Part shown: in pieces, positions 52,078 to 61,350 of the stretch | How positions within the stretch are numbered: position 1 is the first letter of the stretch | Layout: every line of letters begins with the position of its first letter | DNA from: an uncultured Flavobacteriaceae bacterium | GTDB lineage: Bacteria; Bacteroidota; Bacteroidia; Flavobacteriales; Flavobacteriaceae | Reading direction: 5' to 3' | Length of the DNA: 64,000 nt | NCBI GenBank assembly: GCA_947504035.1 | Contig: CANNGA010000013.1 | Span: 62,001 to 126,000, forward strand | Notes under the pieces: model-generated | What the model saw: only the letters and a program-made list of their open reading frames with translations | What the model was told of the DNA's origin: nothing | Databases searched by the model: none | Position numbers and translations under genes: made by a program

Positions 52078-52734
52078 TTAACAACATTGGTCTTCTTTTA
52101 CCAATTTACAGCTCGAAACGGCTGTAATAGCTCCTAATATAGGTGCTGCAATGTAAAGCCATAGGTCTTGAAAATTACCCGTAAATAGGGCAGGAGCTAT
52201 AGAGCGAATAGGATTCATAGAGGCTTTTGTCATAGGGCCAGCAAACATGGCTTCTAGTAAAATAAGACCTCCAACAGCTATGGCAGCCATAGTGCCTATT
52301 TCTTTACTACCTGTAGATACGTTAATAATAACGACCATTAAAAAGAAGGTGAGAATAAATTCTAGAATTGCTGCTTTATAGGGGGGGAAACCAGTTGCGG
52401 GTGTTGTTTCTCCTAAAAACTGGCTTTCGGGGAATAAAAACCATAATAAGAATACGGCAGCAATAGCACCTATAGCCTGAGCCAAACTGTAGGGAAGTAC
52501 TTTTTGCCATGGAAATTTTTTAGCAAAGGCAAAACCTATAGTTACAGCGGGATTAAAATGTGCACCAGAGATGTCTCCAAAGGCATAAATCATAGCCATG
52601 ACAATAAGCCCCCAAGTTATGGCTACGCCAGCGTGAGAGATACTCCCTCCAGTAATTTCATTAATAGTCATGGCACCACAACCACAGAATATGAGCGCAA
52701 AAGTACCTATAGTTTCAGAAATGTATTGTTTCAT
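52078..52734 (-). CDS. Aquaporin family (MIP) channel, variant second NPA box
   Basis: 218 residues, six membrane helices. The first half-helix box is HFNPAVTIGFA; the second reads SMNPIRSIAP, with Ile in place of the usual Ala. The C-terminus ends SSCKLVKEDQCC, an unusual cysteine cluster. It should carry water or small neutral solutes. A minus-strand -7 element (TATATTTG at 52844-52851) about 110 bases upstream could be its promoter. Single gene with its own terminator. Confidence 0.9.
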   Translation of the reverse strand: MKQYISETIGTFALIFCGCGAMTINEITGGSISHAGVAITWGLIVMAMIYAFGDISGAHFNPAVTIGFAFAKKFPWQKVLPYSLAQAIGAIAAVFLLWFLFPESQFLGETTPATGFPPYKAAILEFILTFFLMVVIINVSTGSKEIGTMAAIAVGGLILLEAMFAGPMTKASMNPIRSIAPALFTGNFQDLWLYIAAPILGAITAVSSCKLVKEDQCC

Positions 52735-52940
52735 AATTTAAATTAACGAGTCTTTATATTAACTAAAAATAGATGCTTTAAAACTAGCAATTGTACGCAA
52801 CTAAGAGATTTGGAGTCTACGCGCATTTTCAAAGTATCTACTGCAAATATACGAGGTCTTATTTTAAGCTTTTGTTAACAATAAGCCATTTGGTATTGGT
52901 TAATTTTATTGCTGATTAATTCATTTAAATACATGTCATT

Positions 52941-53789
52941 ATGAATAAAATAGTACTATTAGTTATGAGTTTGGTCGTTGCGTTTTCTGCATCTGCCCAA
53001 TTACAGACCCCTCAACCTAGTCCTTCAGCAACATTAAAACAAAAGGTAGGTTTAACAGATGTTACCATTGCTTACTCTAGGCCTGGCGTTAAGGGGCGTA
53101 AAATTTTTGGAGGTTTGGTCCCTTATGATGCGTTATGGCGTACAGGTGCCAATAGCAATACTACAATCACTTTTAGTACTGCTGCAGAGATAGATGGGCA
53201 AACTTTAAAAGCAGGGGCTTATGCAATTTATACCAAACCACATAAAGACCAATGGGACGTGTTTTTTTATTCCGATACTGATAATTGGGGCTTGCCAAAA
53301 ACGTGGGACGCTGCAAAGGTGGTTGCTAAAACAACTGTAAAAGTAGAGCCTATTCCTTTTAATGTGGAAACATTTACTATAGATATTAATAACATCTCTA
53401 ATACTGGTGGGCGTTTAGAATTATTATGGGAGACGAGTTATGTAGCAATTCCATTTACCGTGGGTACAGACAAAAAAGTTACGGCTAGCATTAAAAAAAC
53501 ATTAAGAGGTCCTAGTGCACAAGATTATTACAAAGCTGCTGTTTATTATTTTGAAGAGGGTAAAGATATCAATCAAGCTAAAGCATGGGTGGACAAGGCG
53601 ATAATGATGACGTCTAAGAAGCCGCGTTTTTGGATGTTGCGTAAACAGGCTTTAATTTATGAAAAAGCAGGAGACACCAAAGGCGCAATCGCTGCTGCTA
53701 AAGCCTCTTTAAAACATGCGAAAAAGGCTAGTAATACCGATTACATAAAATTGAATACTGAGAGTTTAAAAGCTTGGGGCGCTTTGTAA
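52941..53789 (+). CDS. DUF2911 secreted protein with C-terminal helical repeats
   Basis: 282 residues. Signal peptide (AFSASAQ, ~residue 19). DUF2911 domain: PSPSATLKQKVGLTDVTIAYSRPGVKGRKIFGGLVPYDALWRTGANSNTTITFS ... LKAGAYAIYTKP, a beta-rich domain very common in Bacteroidota. The last ~100 residues (SAQDYYKAAVYYFEEGKDINQAKAWVDKAI ... AGDTKGAIAAAKASLKHAKKA) are TPR-like helices. Probably periplasmic or outer-membrane associated; function unknown. Confidence 0.9.
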   Translation: MNKIVLLVMSLVVAFSASAQLQTPQPSPSATLKQKVGLTDVTIAYSRPGVKGRKIFGGLVPYDALWRTGANSNTTITFSTAAEIDGQTLKAGAYAIYTKPHKDQWDVFFYSDTDNWGLPKTWDAAKVVAKTTVKVEPIPFNVETFTIDINNISNTGGRLELLWETSYVAIPFTVGTDKKVTASIKKTLRGPSAQDYYKAAVYYFEEGKDINQAKAWVDKAIMMTSKKPRFWMLRKQALIYEKAGDTKGAIAAAKASLKHAKKASNTDYIKLNTESLKAWGAL

Positions 53790-53861
53790 TGCATCCCCCT
53801 TTGTGCATTGTATAAACCCAAGTTAATCATTGAAAAATCTATTGCGGCTTTCGACTTCTGC

Positions 53862-53938
53862 AAACACTAATGCTACGCTATGTTTTTTAATTTAATCGTA
53901 AGTGATCCTACGCTAAAATTAAGAATATAGCAGTGTTT
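53862..53938. repeat. Imperfect ~77-base inverted repeat
   Basis: Outer arms AAACACT (53862-53868) and AGTGTTT (53932-53938), then GCTAT/ATAGC, TTAATTT/AAATTAA and CGTA/TACG, closing on a small loop near GTGAT. The pairing is interrupted by one 8-base bulge on the 5' side. It lies in the gap between convergent genes. Could be a degenerate miniature element or a structured RNA. Confidence 0.5.
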
Positions 53939-54001
53939 ATGGCATTTGAAACCTTCATGCCGATGTTTTATTGCATAATATGAGTTAAGTTATTAGGATA
54001 C

Positions 54002-54037
54002 AAAAAACGTACATCCATTACGGTGTACTTTTTTTTT
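54002..54037. terminator. Bidirectional terminator
   Basis: A-run, GTACA(T)CC / GGTGTAC stem, T-run, so it works on both strands between the convergent DUF2911 and desaturase-family genes. Confidence 0.65.
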
Positions 54038-54089
54038 GATAGTGTTTTCAGGTCTTTAAAATACGAATGAGAAGGGTAAAGTAGCGGTA

Positions 54090-55232
54090 TTAGCGTTTAC
54101 TTTTTTCCTCTGGCAACAAGTCGTTTTTAAAAGGATTTTTTGTAAAAGGAAAAATGGTTTGTTTGATAAAGCCTTTGGGGAATGAGGCGTCTACAAGTCC
54201 TGTACCTTTAGGCCATGTGTTACCTGGTAAGTAATAGGTGCCAAAAATTTTATCAATAAAAGGAAAGACTACTGCGAAATTATTACCATAATGTTCTGGT
54301 TCTTCACAATGGTGCCAGTGGTGGTACTGTGGTGTGGTGATGATGTATTTAAGAACGCCAAAATTAATACGTGTATTGGCGTGAATTAATACGGCATGTA
54401 TGGCTATAAATAAGATGTATACATTAAAAGTTAATGTGGAAAAACCTAGTACATATAGGGGGATGTAAGAGACACTTCTGGTAAAGAAAATGTCTATAAA
54501 GTGGGTGCGCGATCCTGCGAGCCAGTCCATATTTTGAGTGGAGTGGTGTATAGAGTGGAAACGCCATAGGTAATGGTGCGAATGGAAAAAACGATGTGCC
54601 CAGTATTGAAATAAATCGGTAATAAGTAAGGCTAAAAATAATTCAACAACAAAAGGCAATTCAGATACCCACAAGTGTACTTGGTCTAAATTCATCCAGC
54701 CAAAAAAGGCTACAGCAGGTTTTTTAGTAATCACGCCAAAGAGTTGAATGGCTAAGTGACTGATGCCAAAATACACAAGATCGGTACGCCATTCGTCATG
54801 GAATTTCGACTGAAATTTATGTTTCGGAAAAGCTAATTCTATGGGAACAAACAATAAAGCCATGATGAGCAGGTCTAAAATAAGCCAATCCAGACCAATG
54901 CTCCATTCCATGTGTTGTACAGTTCTGCCTTCTACACTAAAACCTCCTAACACTATTGTTAAAACACCTAAGGTAATCCCTATAGCAGCATTCTTTTTAT
55001 TCTTGTTAAATAAGATGCTAATTAAGCCAAAGAGAAAGGTGGCAATAATACCGCCTAAAACAAGATTTTCTGCCATAGATGCAGTATAAACCTCTCTAAA
55101 CTCGGCAGTGGTTAATTGTTCTGGAAATTTAAAACAGAGTATGCTTAATAAGGACAATGCGCCTAAAAAGATAGAAATAGCACCGCTAATTCTCCCTTCA
55201 CCTACTTTCATTCTTGCGTTTTGTTGTGACAT
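54090..55232 (-). CDS. Sterol desaturase/fatty-acid hydroxylase family membrane protein
   Basis: 380 residues from the ATG at 55232 (MSQQNARMKVGEGR); an upstream ATG at 55280 adds a poorly plausible leader. Several N-terminal membrane helices, then the di-iron histidine boxes HRFFHSHHYLWRFHSIHHSTQ (HxxxHH and HxxHH pattern) and YHHWHHCEEPEHYGNNF. Members hydroxylate or desaturate lipids at the membrane. The substrate is not evident; in Flavobacteriia relatives act on carotenoids or fatty acids. Confidence 0.85.
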   Translation of the reverse strand: MSQQNARMKVGEGRISGAISIFLGALSLLSILCFKFPEQLTTAEFREVYTASMAENLVLGGIIATFLFGLISILFNKNKKNAAIGITLGVLTIVLGGFSVEGRTVQHMEWSIGLDWLILDLLIMALLFVPIELAFPKHKFQSKFHDEWRTDLVYFGISHLAIQLFGVITKKPAVAFFGWMNLDQVHLWVSELPFVVELFLALLITDLFQYWAHRFFHSHHYLWRFHSIHHSTQNMDWLAGSRTHFIDIFFTRSVSYIPLYVLGFSTLTFNVYILFIAIHAVLIHANTRINFGVLKYIITTPQYHHWHHCEEPEHYGNNFAVVFPFIDKIFGTYYLPGNTWPKGTGLVDASFPKGFIKQTIFPFTKNPFKNDLLPEEKSKR

Positions 55233-55422
55233 GTATGTATGGTTTAGTTTATATGTGCGTAGCAAAAAGCCGCACCTCATTTAAAAAATATGTTACAATG
55301 CAATCTACATAAAATAATGCATATGATTTTACAAACTATAAGTGTATTGAAATTATTTGATGGTGAGAGGTCGAGAACGAACTGTAGTTTTGATTAAAAG
55401 CCTTTGCTTATAGGGCATAAAA

Positions 55423-55455
55423 AAAACGCTCCAAAATAAATTTTGAAGCGTTTTG
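55423..55455 (-). terminator. Intrinsic terminator of the GSII gene
   Basis: Stem AAAACGCTCCAAAA with TTTTGAAGCGTTTT around a short AT loop; on the minus strand a T run follows. 24 bases past the stop. Confidence 0.85.
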
Positions 55456-55478
55456 CGGATTTAACTAATTTATTAAAA

Positions 55479-56492
55479 TTAAATCTTTGCAGACTTAACA
55501 GTTTTAATAATTCTTCCAGCGATTTTGTATGGATCTCCATTAGAAGCAGGTCTTCTGTCTTCTAACCATCCTTTCCATCCTTTTTCTACCGTGATGATAG
55601 GAATACGGATAGATGCACCACGATCTGAAATTCCGAAAGAGAATTCGTTGATAGATTGTGTTTCGTGCTCACCAGTTAAACGTTGGTCATTATAAGCACC
55701 GTATACAGCGATATGTTCTTTAACCACTGGACGGAATGCTTCACATATTTTTTCGTAAGTTTCTTTAGAACCACATGTTCTTAATACTTCGTTAGAGAAG
55801 TTAGCGTGCATACCAGATCCATTCCAATCTGTAGCACCAAGAGGTTTTGGATGCCAGTTAATAGCTAATCCATAATCTTCAGTTAAACGCTCTAATAAAT
55901 ATCTAGCGATCCATATTTCATCTCCTGCTAATTTAGCGCCTTTTGCAAACAATTGGAATTCCCATTGTCCAGCAGCAACTTCAGCGTTGATACCTTCAAA
56001 GTTTAAACCAGCATCGATACATAAATCAGCATGCTTTTCTACGATTTCTCTACCGAAAGCATTTTTACCACCAACAGAACAGTAAAACTGACCTTGAGGT
56101 GTTTGGTCTCTTGGGAAACCTAACGGTAAATTTGTTTCTGGATCCCAAAGGAAATATTCTTGCTCAAAACCAAACCAGAAATCATTATCGTCATCATCAA
56201 TAGTAGCTCTACCATTAGTAGCGTGAGCTGTACCATCTGCATTTAATACTTCAGTCATTACTAGGTATCCATTTCTACGTGCTGGATCTGGATAAATAGC
56301 TACCGGCTTTAAAATACAATCTGAAGAACCACCTTCAGCCTGTCTTGTAGAAGACCCGTCAAAAGACCAGTTTCCTATTTCGTCTAAAGTGCCTTTGAAA
56401 TCTTCATGCTCTTCTACCTTTGTTTTACTTCTAAGATTAGCAGTTGGCTCATATCCATCTAACCAAATGTACTCTAATTTAATTTTTGCCAT
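55479..56492 (-). CDS. Glutamine synthetase type II (eukaryote-like)
   Basis: 337 residues, the length of GSII. It opens KIKLEYIWLDGYEPTANLRSKTKV, with WSFDGSSTRQAEGGSSDCILKPVAIYPDP, then FGFEQEYFL (metal ligands), GINAEVAAGQWEFQ, WNGSGMHANFSN and the nucleotide/glutamate segment NEFSFGISDRGASIRIP. It makes glutamine from glutamate, ammonia and ATP. GSII is mainly eukaryotic and is found in some bacteria. It is divergent from a GSIII gene 265 bases away. It lacks the adenylylation Tyr loop of GSI, as expected. Confidence 0.93.
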   Translation of the reverse strand: MAKIKLEYIWLDGYEPTANLRSKTKVEEHEDFKGTLDEIGNWSFDGSSTRQAEGGSSDCILKPVAIYPDPARRNGYLVMTEVLNADGTAHATNGRATIDDDDNDFWFGFEQEYFLWDPETNLPLGFPRDQTPQGQFYCSVGGKNAFGREIVEKHADLCIDAGLNFEGINAEVAAGQWEFQLFAKGAKLAGDEIWIARYLLERLTEDYGLAINWHPKPLGATDWNGSGMHANFSNEVLRTCGSKETYEKICEAFRPVVKEHIAVYGAYNDQRLTGEHETQSINEFSFGISDRGASIRIPIITVEKGWKGWLEDRRPASNGDPYKIAGRIIKTVKSAKI

Positions 56493-56533
56493 AATTAATA
56501 TAATGTTATTAAATATCTTATTTGAAATCTAGA

Positions 56534-56541
56534 CAAATATA
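56534..56541 (-). promoter_or_regulatory. -7 element TATATTTG of the GSII gene
   Basis: Minus-strand TAnnTTTG, 41 bases before the GSII start. Confidence 0.5.
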
Positions 56542-56721
56542 TAGGTTTAGATAAATACTTTAAATTTTATAGGGGTCTTTTCGTGAAAAGTGATGTTATT
56601 TTTATTTATACCCTATTTTTTTCAGGTTTATTTTAAAAAAAGTATAGTAAATTTTGCAAATAATGAAATTTTATCAATTGTAAAAAAACAGATTTTATGT
56701 GATGATTTTAGCTTTATCTTC

Positions 56722-56729
56722 TATTTTTG
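56722..56729 (+). promoter_or_regulatory. -7 element TATTTTTG of the GSIII gene
   Basis: Plus-strand TAnnTTTG, 28 bases before the GSIII start. The AT-rich 265-base gap between the two synthetase genes therefore holds both promoters. Confidence 0.5.
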
Positions 56730-56757
56730 TACTTGAATTACTATAATTTTTGAATAC

Positions 56758-58944
56758 ATGGCAATTTTGAGGTTTCATGCACTTAAAGCATCGCTAAATC
56801 GTAAAACGGTACACATTGAAGAGACAGGCAAGCGGTCGGAGTTGTTTGGAACGAACGTATTTAATAAAAATACGATGTTACAGTACCTCACTCAAGACGC
56901 CTTTAAAAGTGTGATGAGTGCTATTGAAGATGGTAAAAAGATCAACAGAACTATAGCAGATCAAGTGGCTTCTTCTATGAAAGATTGGGCTTTATCTAAG
57001 GGAGTAACACATTATACGCATTGGTTTCAACCTTTAACAGGAGCTACAGCAGAGAAACACGACGCGTTTTTTGAAACCTTAGAGAATGGAAGTGCTATAG
57101 AAAAATTTGGAGGCAGCCAATTGGTACAGCAGGAGCCAGATGCTTCTAGTTTTCCTAGTGGGGGCATTCGCAATACGTTTGAAGCACGAGGTTACACGGC
57201 TTGGGATCCCACCTCTCCTGCATTTATTTATGAGACTACATTATGCATTCCAACTATTTTTGTAGCCTATACAGGAGAAGCATTAGATTATAAAACTCCT
57301 TTGTTACGGGCTTTACAAGCTGTAGATTCTGCAGCGGCAGATGTGTGTAAGTATTTTGATAAGACTGTTAAAAAGGTCACCTCGTCCATGGGCTGGGAGC
57401 AAGAATATTTCTTAGTTGATAAAGATTTAGTGGCTTGTCGACCAGATATTTTATTGACAGGGCGCACTCTATTAGGACATTCGCCCGCCAAAGGACAGCA
57501 GTTAGACGATCATTATTTTGGAGCTATTCCTAACCGTGCTTTAAATTTTATGCGAGATTTAGAGCACCAATGTATGCTTTTGGGAATACCTGCTAAAACC
57601 CGTCATAATGAAGTTGCCCCCAATCAGTTTGAAATCGCTCCCATATATGAAGAAGCGAATCTCGCTGTAGATCACAACTCCTTGCTAATGGATGTTATGG
57701 GACGTGTGGCCTCTAAACATGACTTTGCCGTATTGTTACATGAAAAACCATTTGCGAATATTAATGGTTCTGGGAAACACAACAATTGGTCGCTATCTAC
57801 TGATACAGGTGTAAATTTGTTGAAACCAGGAAAAACACCAATGAGTAGTTTACAGTTTTTAACCTTTTTTGTGAATACAATAAAAGCAGTTTATGAAAAT
57901 GAAGAGTTACTAAGAGCTGCAATAGCCTCTGCAAGTAATGATCATAGGTTAGGTGCTAATGAAGCGCCTCCAGCTATTATTTCTGTTTTTATAGGCGCTC
58001 AACTTACTAAGGTATTAGAAGATTTAGAAGGCGTTACAAAAGGGAAACTGTCGCCTAAAGAAAAAACAGATTTAAAGTTGAATGTCGTTGGAAAGATCCC
58101 CGATGTTTTATTAGACAATACCGATAGAAACAGAACTTCACCATTTGCTTTTACAGGCAATAAATTTGAATTTAGAGCCGTAGGTTCTATGGCAAATTGT
58201 GGAAATCCTTTAACTGTATTAAACACCATTGTTGCTAAACAGCTTAAGGCGTTTAAAGTAGAAGTGGACACCTTAGTAGAGGGGAAAAGTTTTAAAAAGG
58301 ATGAAGCTATTTTTAATGTGCTACGTGAATATATAAAGGCTTCTAAAGATATTTTATTTGAGGGTAATGGTTATGGAGAGGCTTGGGAGAAAGAAGCTAA
58401 AAAGCGAGGCCTTAGTAATAATAAAACCACACCAGAAGCTCTAAAAGTGCGCTTGCATAAAAGCACAATTAAGCTTTTTGAGGAGATGAAGGTAATGAGC
58501 AAGGTAGAGGTAGAAGCACGGTATGAGGTTGAAATGGAAGCTTACATCAAGCACATTCAAATTGAGAGCCGCGTGTTGGGGGATATTGCTAGAAATCATA
58601 TTGTGCCAACAGCTGTACGTTATCAAAATGTACTCATAGAAAATGTAAAAGGCTTAAAGGAAATTTTTGATAAAGATTACAAGACCCTTGGTAAGGAGCA
58701 AATGAATCTTATACGATCCATATCGGGACATATAGATGGTATTAATAGTAACGTAACCAAAATGATAGAGGCACATACAGTAGCAAATACGATTGCAGAC
58801 ATTACAGAAAAAGCAGAAGCCTACAGCGATAATGTTAAACCTTTTTTTGAAGCTATAAGAGCACATTGTGATGCCTTAGAGTTGTTAGTTGATGACGAAC
58901 TTTGGCCATTAACAAAATATAGAGAATTATTGTTCATAAGATAA
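56758..58944 (+). CDS. glnN: Glutamine synthetase type III (GlnN)
   Basis: 728 residues, typical of GSIII, which is about twice the size of GSII. Landmarks include KGVTHYTHWFQPLTGATAEKHDAF, SFPSGGIRNTFEARGYTAWDPTSPAF, MGWEQEYFLVD (metal ligands), KTRHNEVAPNQFEIAP, EKPFANINGSGKHNNWSLST and NRTSPFAFTGNKFEFRAVGSM (glutamate/nucleotide site), with a long helical C-terminus. Same reaction as GSII but an unrelated type. GSIII is usual in Bacteroidota. The head-to-head arrangement suggests both respond to nitrogen status. Confidence 0.95.
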   Translation: MAILRFHALKASLNRKTVHIEETGKRSELFGTNVFNKNTMLQYLTQDAFKSVMSAIEDGKKINRTIADQVASSMKDWALSKGVTHYTHWFQPLTGATAEKHDAFFETLENGSAIEKFGGSQLVQQEPDASSFPSGGIRNTFEARGYTAWDPTSPAFIYETTLCIPTIFVAYTGEALDYKTPLLRALQAVDSAAADVCKYFDKTVKKVTSSMGWEQEYFLVDKDLVACRPDILLTGRTLLGHSPAKGQQLDDHYFGAIPNRALNFMRDLEHQCMLLGIPAKTRHNEVAPNQFEIAPIYEEANLAVDHNSLLMDVMGRVASKHDFAVLLHEKPFANINGSGKHNNWSLSTDTGVNLLKPGKTPMSSLQFLTFFVNTIKAVYENEELLRAAIASASNDHRLGANEAPPAIISVFIGAQLTKVLEDLEGVTKGKLSPKEKTDLKLNVVGKIPDVLLDNTDRNRTSPFAFTGNKFEFRAVGSMANCGNPLTVLNTIVAKQLKAFKVEVDTLVEGKSFKKDEAIFNVLREYIKASKDILFEGNGYGEAWEKEAKKRGLSNNKTTPEALKVRLHKSTIKLFEEMKVMSKVEVEARYEVEMEAYIKHIQIESRVLGDIARNHIVPTAVRYQNVLIENVKGLKEIFDKDYKTLGKEQMNLIRSISGHIDGINSNVTKMIEAHTVANTIADITEKAEAYSDNVKPFFEAIRAHCDALELLVDDELWPLTKYRELLFIR

Positions 58945-58979
58945 CGGGCAAAAATACTGTGACATTAAAAGCAAAAAAT

Positions 58980-58987
58980 TAAATTTG
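58980..58987 (+). promoter_or_regulatory. -7 element TAAATTTG of purM
   Basis: TAnnTTTG match 17 bases before the purM ATG. Confidence 0.5.
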
Positions 58988-59004
58988 CACCAGAATTAAA
59001 TCAT

Positions 59005-60183
59005 ATGAGCCAAGAAGTTAGTAAACGTTACGCGCAAAGAGGTGTTTCTGCATCAAAAGAAGATGTACATAATGCTATTAAAAATATTGATAAAGGATTG
59101 TTTCCTAAAGCATTCTGTAAAATCGTTCCAGATTACCTCACAAACGATGAGGACTACTGTTTAATCATGCATGCAGATGGCGCAGGCACCAAATCATCTT
59201 TGGCTTATATGTATTGGAAAGAAACAGGAGATCTTTCGGTTTGGAAAGGCATCGCTCAAGATGCGCTTATCATGAATATAGACGATCTACTTTGTGTAGG
59301 GGCAACCGATAATATCATGTTGTCTTCTACGATTGGTAGAAATAAAAATAAGATCCCGGGAACTGTTTTGGCGGCCATAATTAATGGTACCGAAGAATTG
59401 ATCGAAGATTTAAAATCTTTTGGAGTCACCATACACTCTACAGGAGGCGAAACTGCCGATGTTGGAGATTTGGTACGTACAATTATCGTAGATTCTACAG
59501 TAACGGCACGTTTAAAACGTAGTGATGTTATAGACAATGCGAATATTAAGGCAGGAGACGTTATTGTAGGGCTAGAATCGTTTGGGCAAGCAAATTACGA
59601 AACAGGCTATAATGGTGGTATGGGAAGTAATGGGTTAACCTCTGCGCGTCATGATGTATTTGATAAGTATTTAGCCGAAAAATATCCAGAAAGTTACGAT
59701 GCTGAAGTGCCAAAAGACTTGGTGTATTCGGGAAGTGTTAAATTAACAGATACGGTAGCCGACGCGCCTATAGATGCAGGGCAATTGGTATTATCGCCAA
59801 CTCGAACTTATGCGCCTATTATAAAAGCCATATTATCAAAATACAATAGCGCTACCATACATGGTATGATACACTGTTCTGGTGGTGCACAGACTAAAAT
59901 TTTACATTTTGTAGATAACTTACATATCGTAAAAGACAACATGTTTCCTATTCCGCCCTTGTTTAAACTGATACAAGAACAGTCTAAAACCGATTGGAAA
60001 GAAATGTACCAAGTATTTAACTGCGGACATAGAATGGAGTTATACGTAGCACCAGACGTTGCAGAGGATCTTATTGCTATTTCAAAATCCTTTAATGTGG
60101 AGGCTAAGATTATTGGGCGTGTAGAAGCTTCAGAAAACAAACAATTGACTATAGAAAGTGAATTTGGTACATTTAAGTACTAA
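59005..60183 (+). CDS. purM: Phosphoribosylformylglycinamidine cyclo-ligase
   Basis: 392 residues. AIR synthase motifs: RGVSASKEDVHNAIK, DYCLIMHADGAGTKSSLAYMYWKETGD (nucleotide binding), IAQDALIMNIDDLLCVGA, IHSTGGETADVGDLV, and the second domain QLVLSPTRTYAPIIKAIL ... IHGMIHCSGG. It closes the imidazole ring in purine synthesis (FGAM to AIR). Longer than the E. coli enzyme (~345) but normal for Bacteroidota. Single gene. Confidence 0.95.
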   Translation: MSQEVSKRYAQRGVSASKEDVHNAIKNIDKGLFPKAFCKIVPDYLTNDEDYCLIMHADGAGTKSSLAYMYWKETGDLSVWKGIAQDALIMNIDDLLCVGATDNIMLSSTIGRNKNKIPGTVLAAIINGTEELIEDLKSFGVTIHSTGGETADVGDLVRTIIVDSTVTARLKRSDVIDNANIKAGDVIVGLESFGQANYETGYNGGMGSNGLTSARHDVFDKYLAEKYPESYDAEVPKDLVYSGSVKLTDTVADAPIDAGQLVLSPTRTYAPIIKAILSKYNSATIHGMIHCSGGAQTKILHFVDNLHIVKDNMFPIPPLFKLIQEQSKTDWKEMYQVFNCGHRMELYVAPDVAEDLIAISKSFNVEAKIIGRVEASENKQLTIESEFGTFKY

Positions 60184-60255
60184 AATATACTGTTTTAGCA
60201 TATTGTGGAATGGTTTTTGGTAATTATGGTGCTTTCAGACTAATGCTTAAATTGT

Positions 60256-61221
60256 ATGAGAACACGAGTTATAATCCTTGCTTTTTTAATAAGTCAATGC
60301 GTGATGGCGCAACCAGATTCATTGTATCTAAAAGAAAAAAAGGTTTATACGGGGCCACAGTGGATACAAAAGCAAAATGCAACCATAGATATTAGCCAGG
60401 TAAGTTTTACCAATTGGAATGCAGGAGGTACCAATTCTATATCAGCTTTATTAGGCTACAAGTACGATGCAGACTATAAAGATAAATTTTTCTTTTGGAA
60501 AAATAGTGCACGTGTTGGTTATGGCCTTAATAAGCAAGAGGATAGAGCACTTCGTAAAACAGACGATATTTTTGAACTCACCTCTAATTTAGGGTACCAA
60601 CCCACAGATGCTTCTAAATGGTTTTATTCAGCGCGCTTTAATTTTAAGACACAACTTTCAGATGGGTTTAAGGCCTCTGATATTGAGAATGAAAATCCCA
60701 TTTCAACACTACTAGCACCCGGTTATTTGTTTTTTGGTGGGGGTATGGAGTATGGCAAGAATATTGACGAATTGTCCTTATACTTATCGCCTGTAACGTT
60801 AAAAGCTACTTTTGTTTTGGATCAAGATTTAGCAAATACAGGTGCATTTGGGGTGGATCCAGCCGTACTAGATAGCAATGGTGTTATTATAGAAGAAGGC
60901 GCAAATACACGACAAGAATTAGGAATTTTAATCACCAACAGTTACGATATCACATTAGCTAAAAATATTAAAGCTAAAAATGTACTAAGTTTATATACCG
61001 ATTACATTAATAATTTTGGTAATATAGATATAGATTGGCGCTTAAATTTTGATTTTAAGGTAAATAACTTCGTAAAAGCCACTTTAGAATCCCATTTGCG
61101 TTATGATGATGATGTAAAAATCTTAGAGCCTTCAGCAACCGAAGAAGGTGTGTTTGATGAAGCTGGAGCCAGAGTGCAATGGAAACAGTTTTTAGGTGTT
61201 GGATTTGCATTTGATTTTTAA
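60256..61221 (+). CDS. DUF3078 outer-membrane protein
   Basis: 321 residues. Signal peptide ends QCVMAQ. DUF3078 features: GPQWIQKQNATIDISQVSFTNWNAGGTNSISALLG, NSARVGYGLNKQEDRALRKTDDIFELTSNLGYQ, and a C-terminal strand ending GVGFAFDF with terminal Phe, as for outer-membrane barrels. Family widespread in Bacteroidota, function unknown. Confidence 0.9.
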   Translation: MRTRVIILAFLISQCVMAQPDSLYLKEKKVYTGPQWIQKQNATIDISQVSFTNWNAGGTNSISALLGYKYDADYKDKFFFWKNSARVGYGLNKQEDRALRKTDDIFELTSNLGYQPTDASKWFYSARFNFKTQLSDGFKASDIENENPISTLLAPGYLFFGGGMEYGKNIDELSLYLSPVTLKATFVLDQDLANTGAFGVDPAVLDSNGVIIEEGANTRQELGILITNSYDITLAKNIKAKNVLSLYTDYINNFGNIDIDWRLNFDFKVNNFVKATLESHLRYDDDVKILEPSATEEGVFDEAGARVQWKQFLGVGFAFDF

Positions 61222-61350
61222 GCGCATAAACTTTTAATACACATCATAGAATCAAAAAAATAAATATATTTTCGCACAGTATTTAGTGATATATAAATGA
61301 CTACGTACGTTTAAATTATTAATACCATATGTCACTTGTAATTGTATGAT

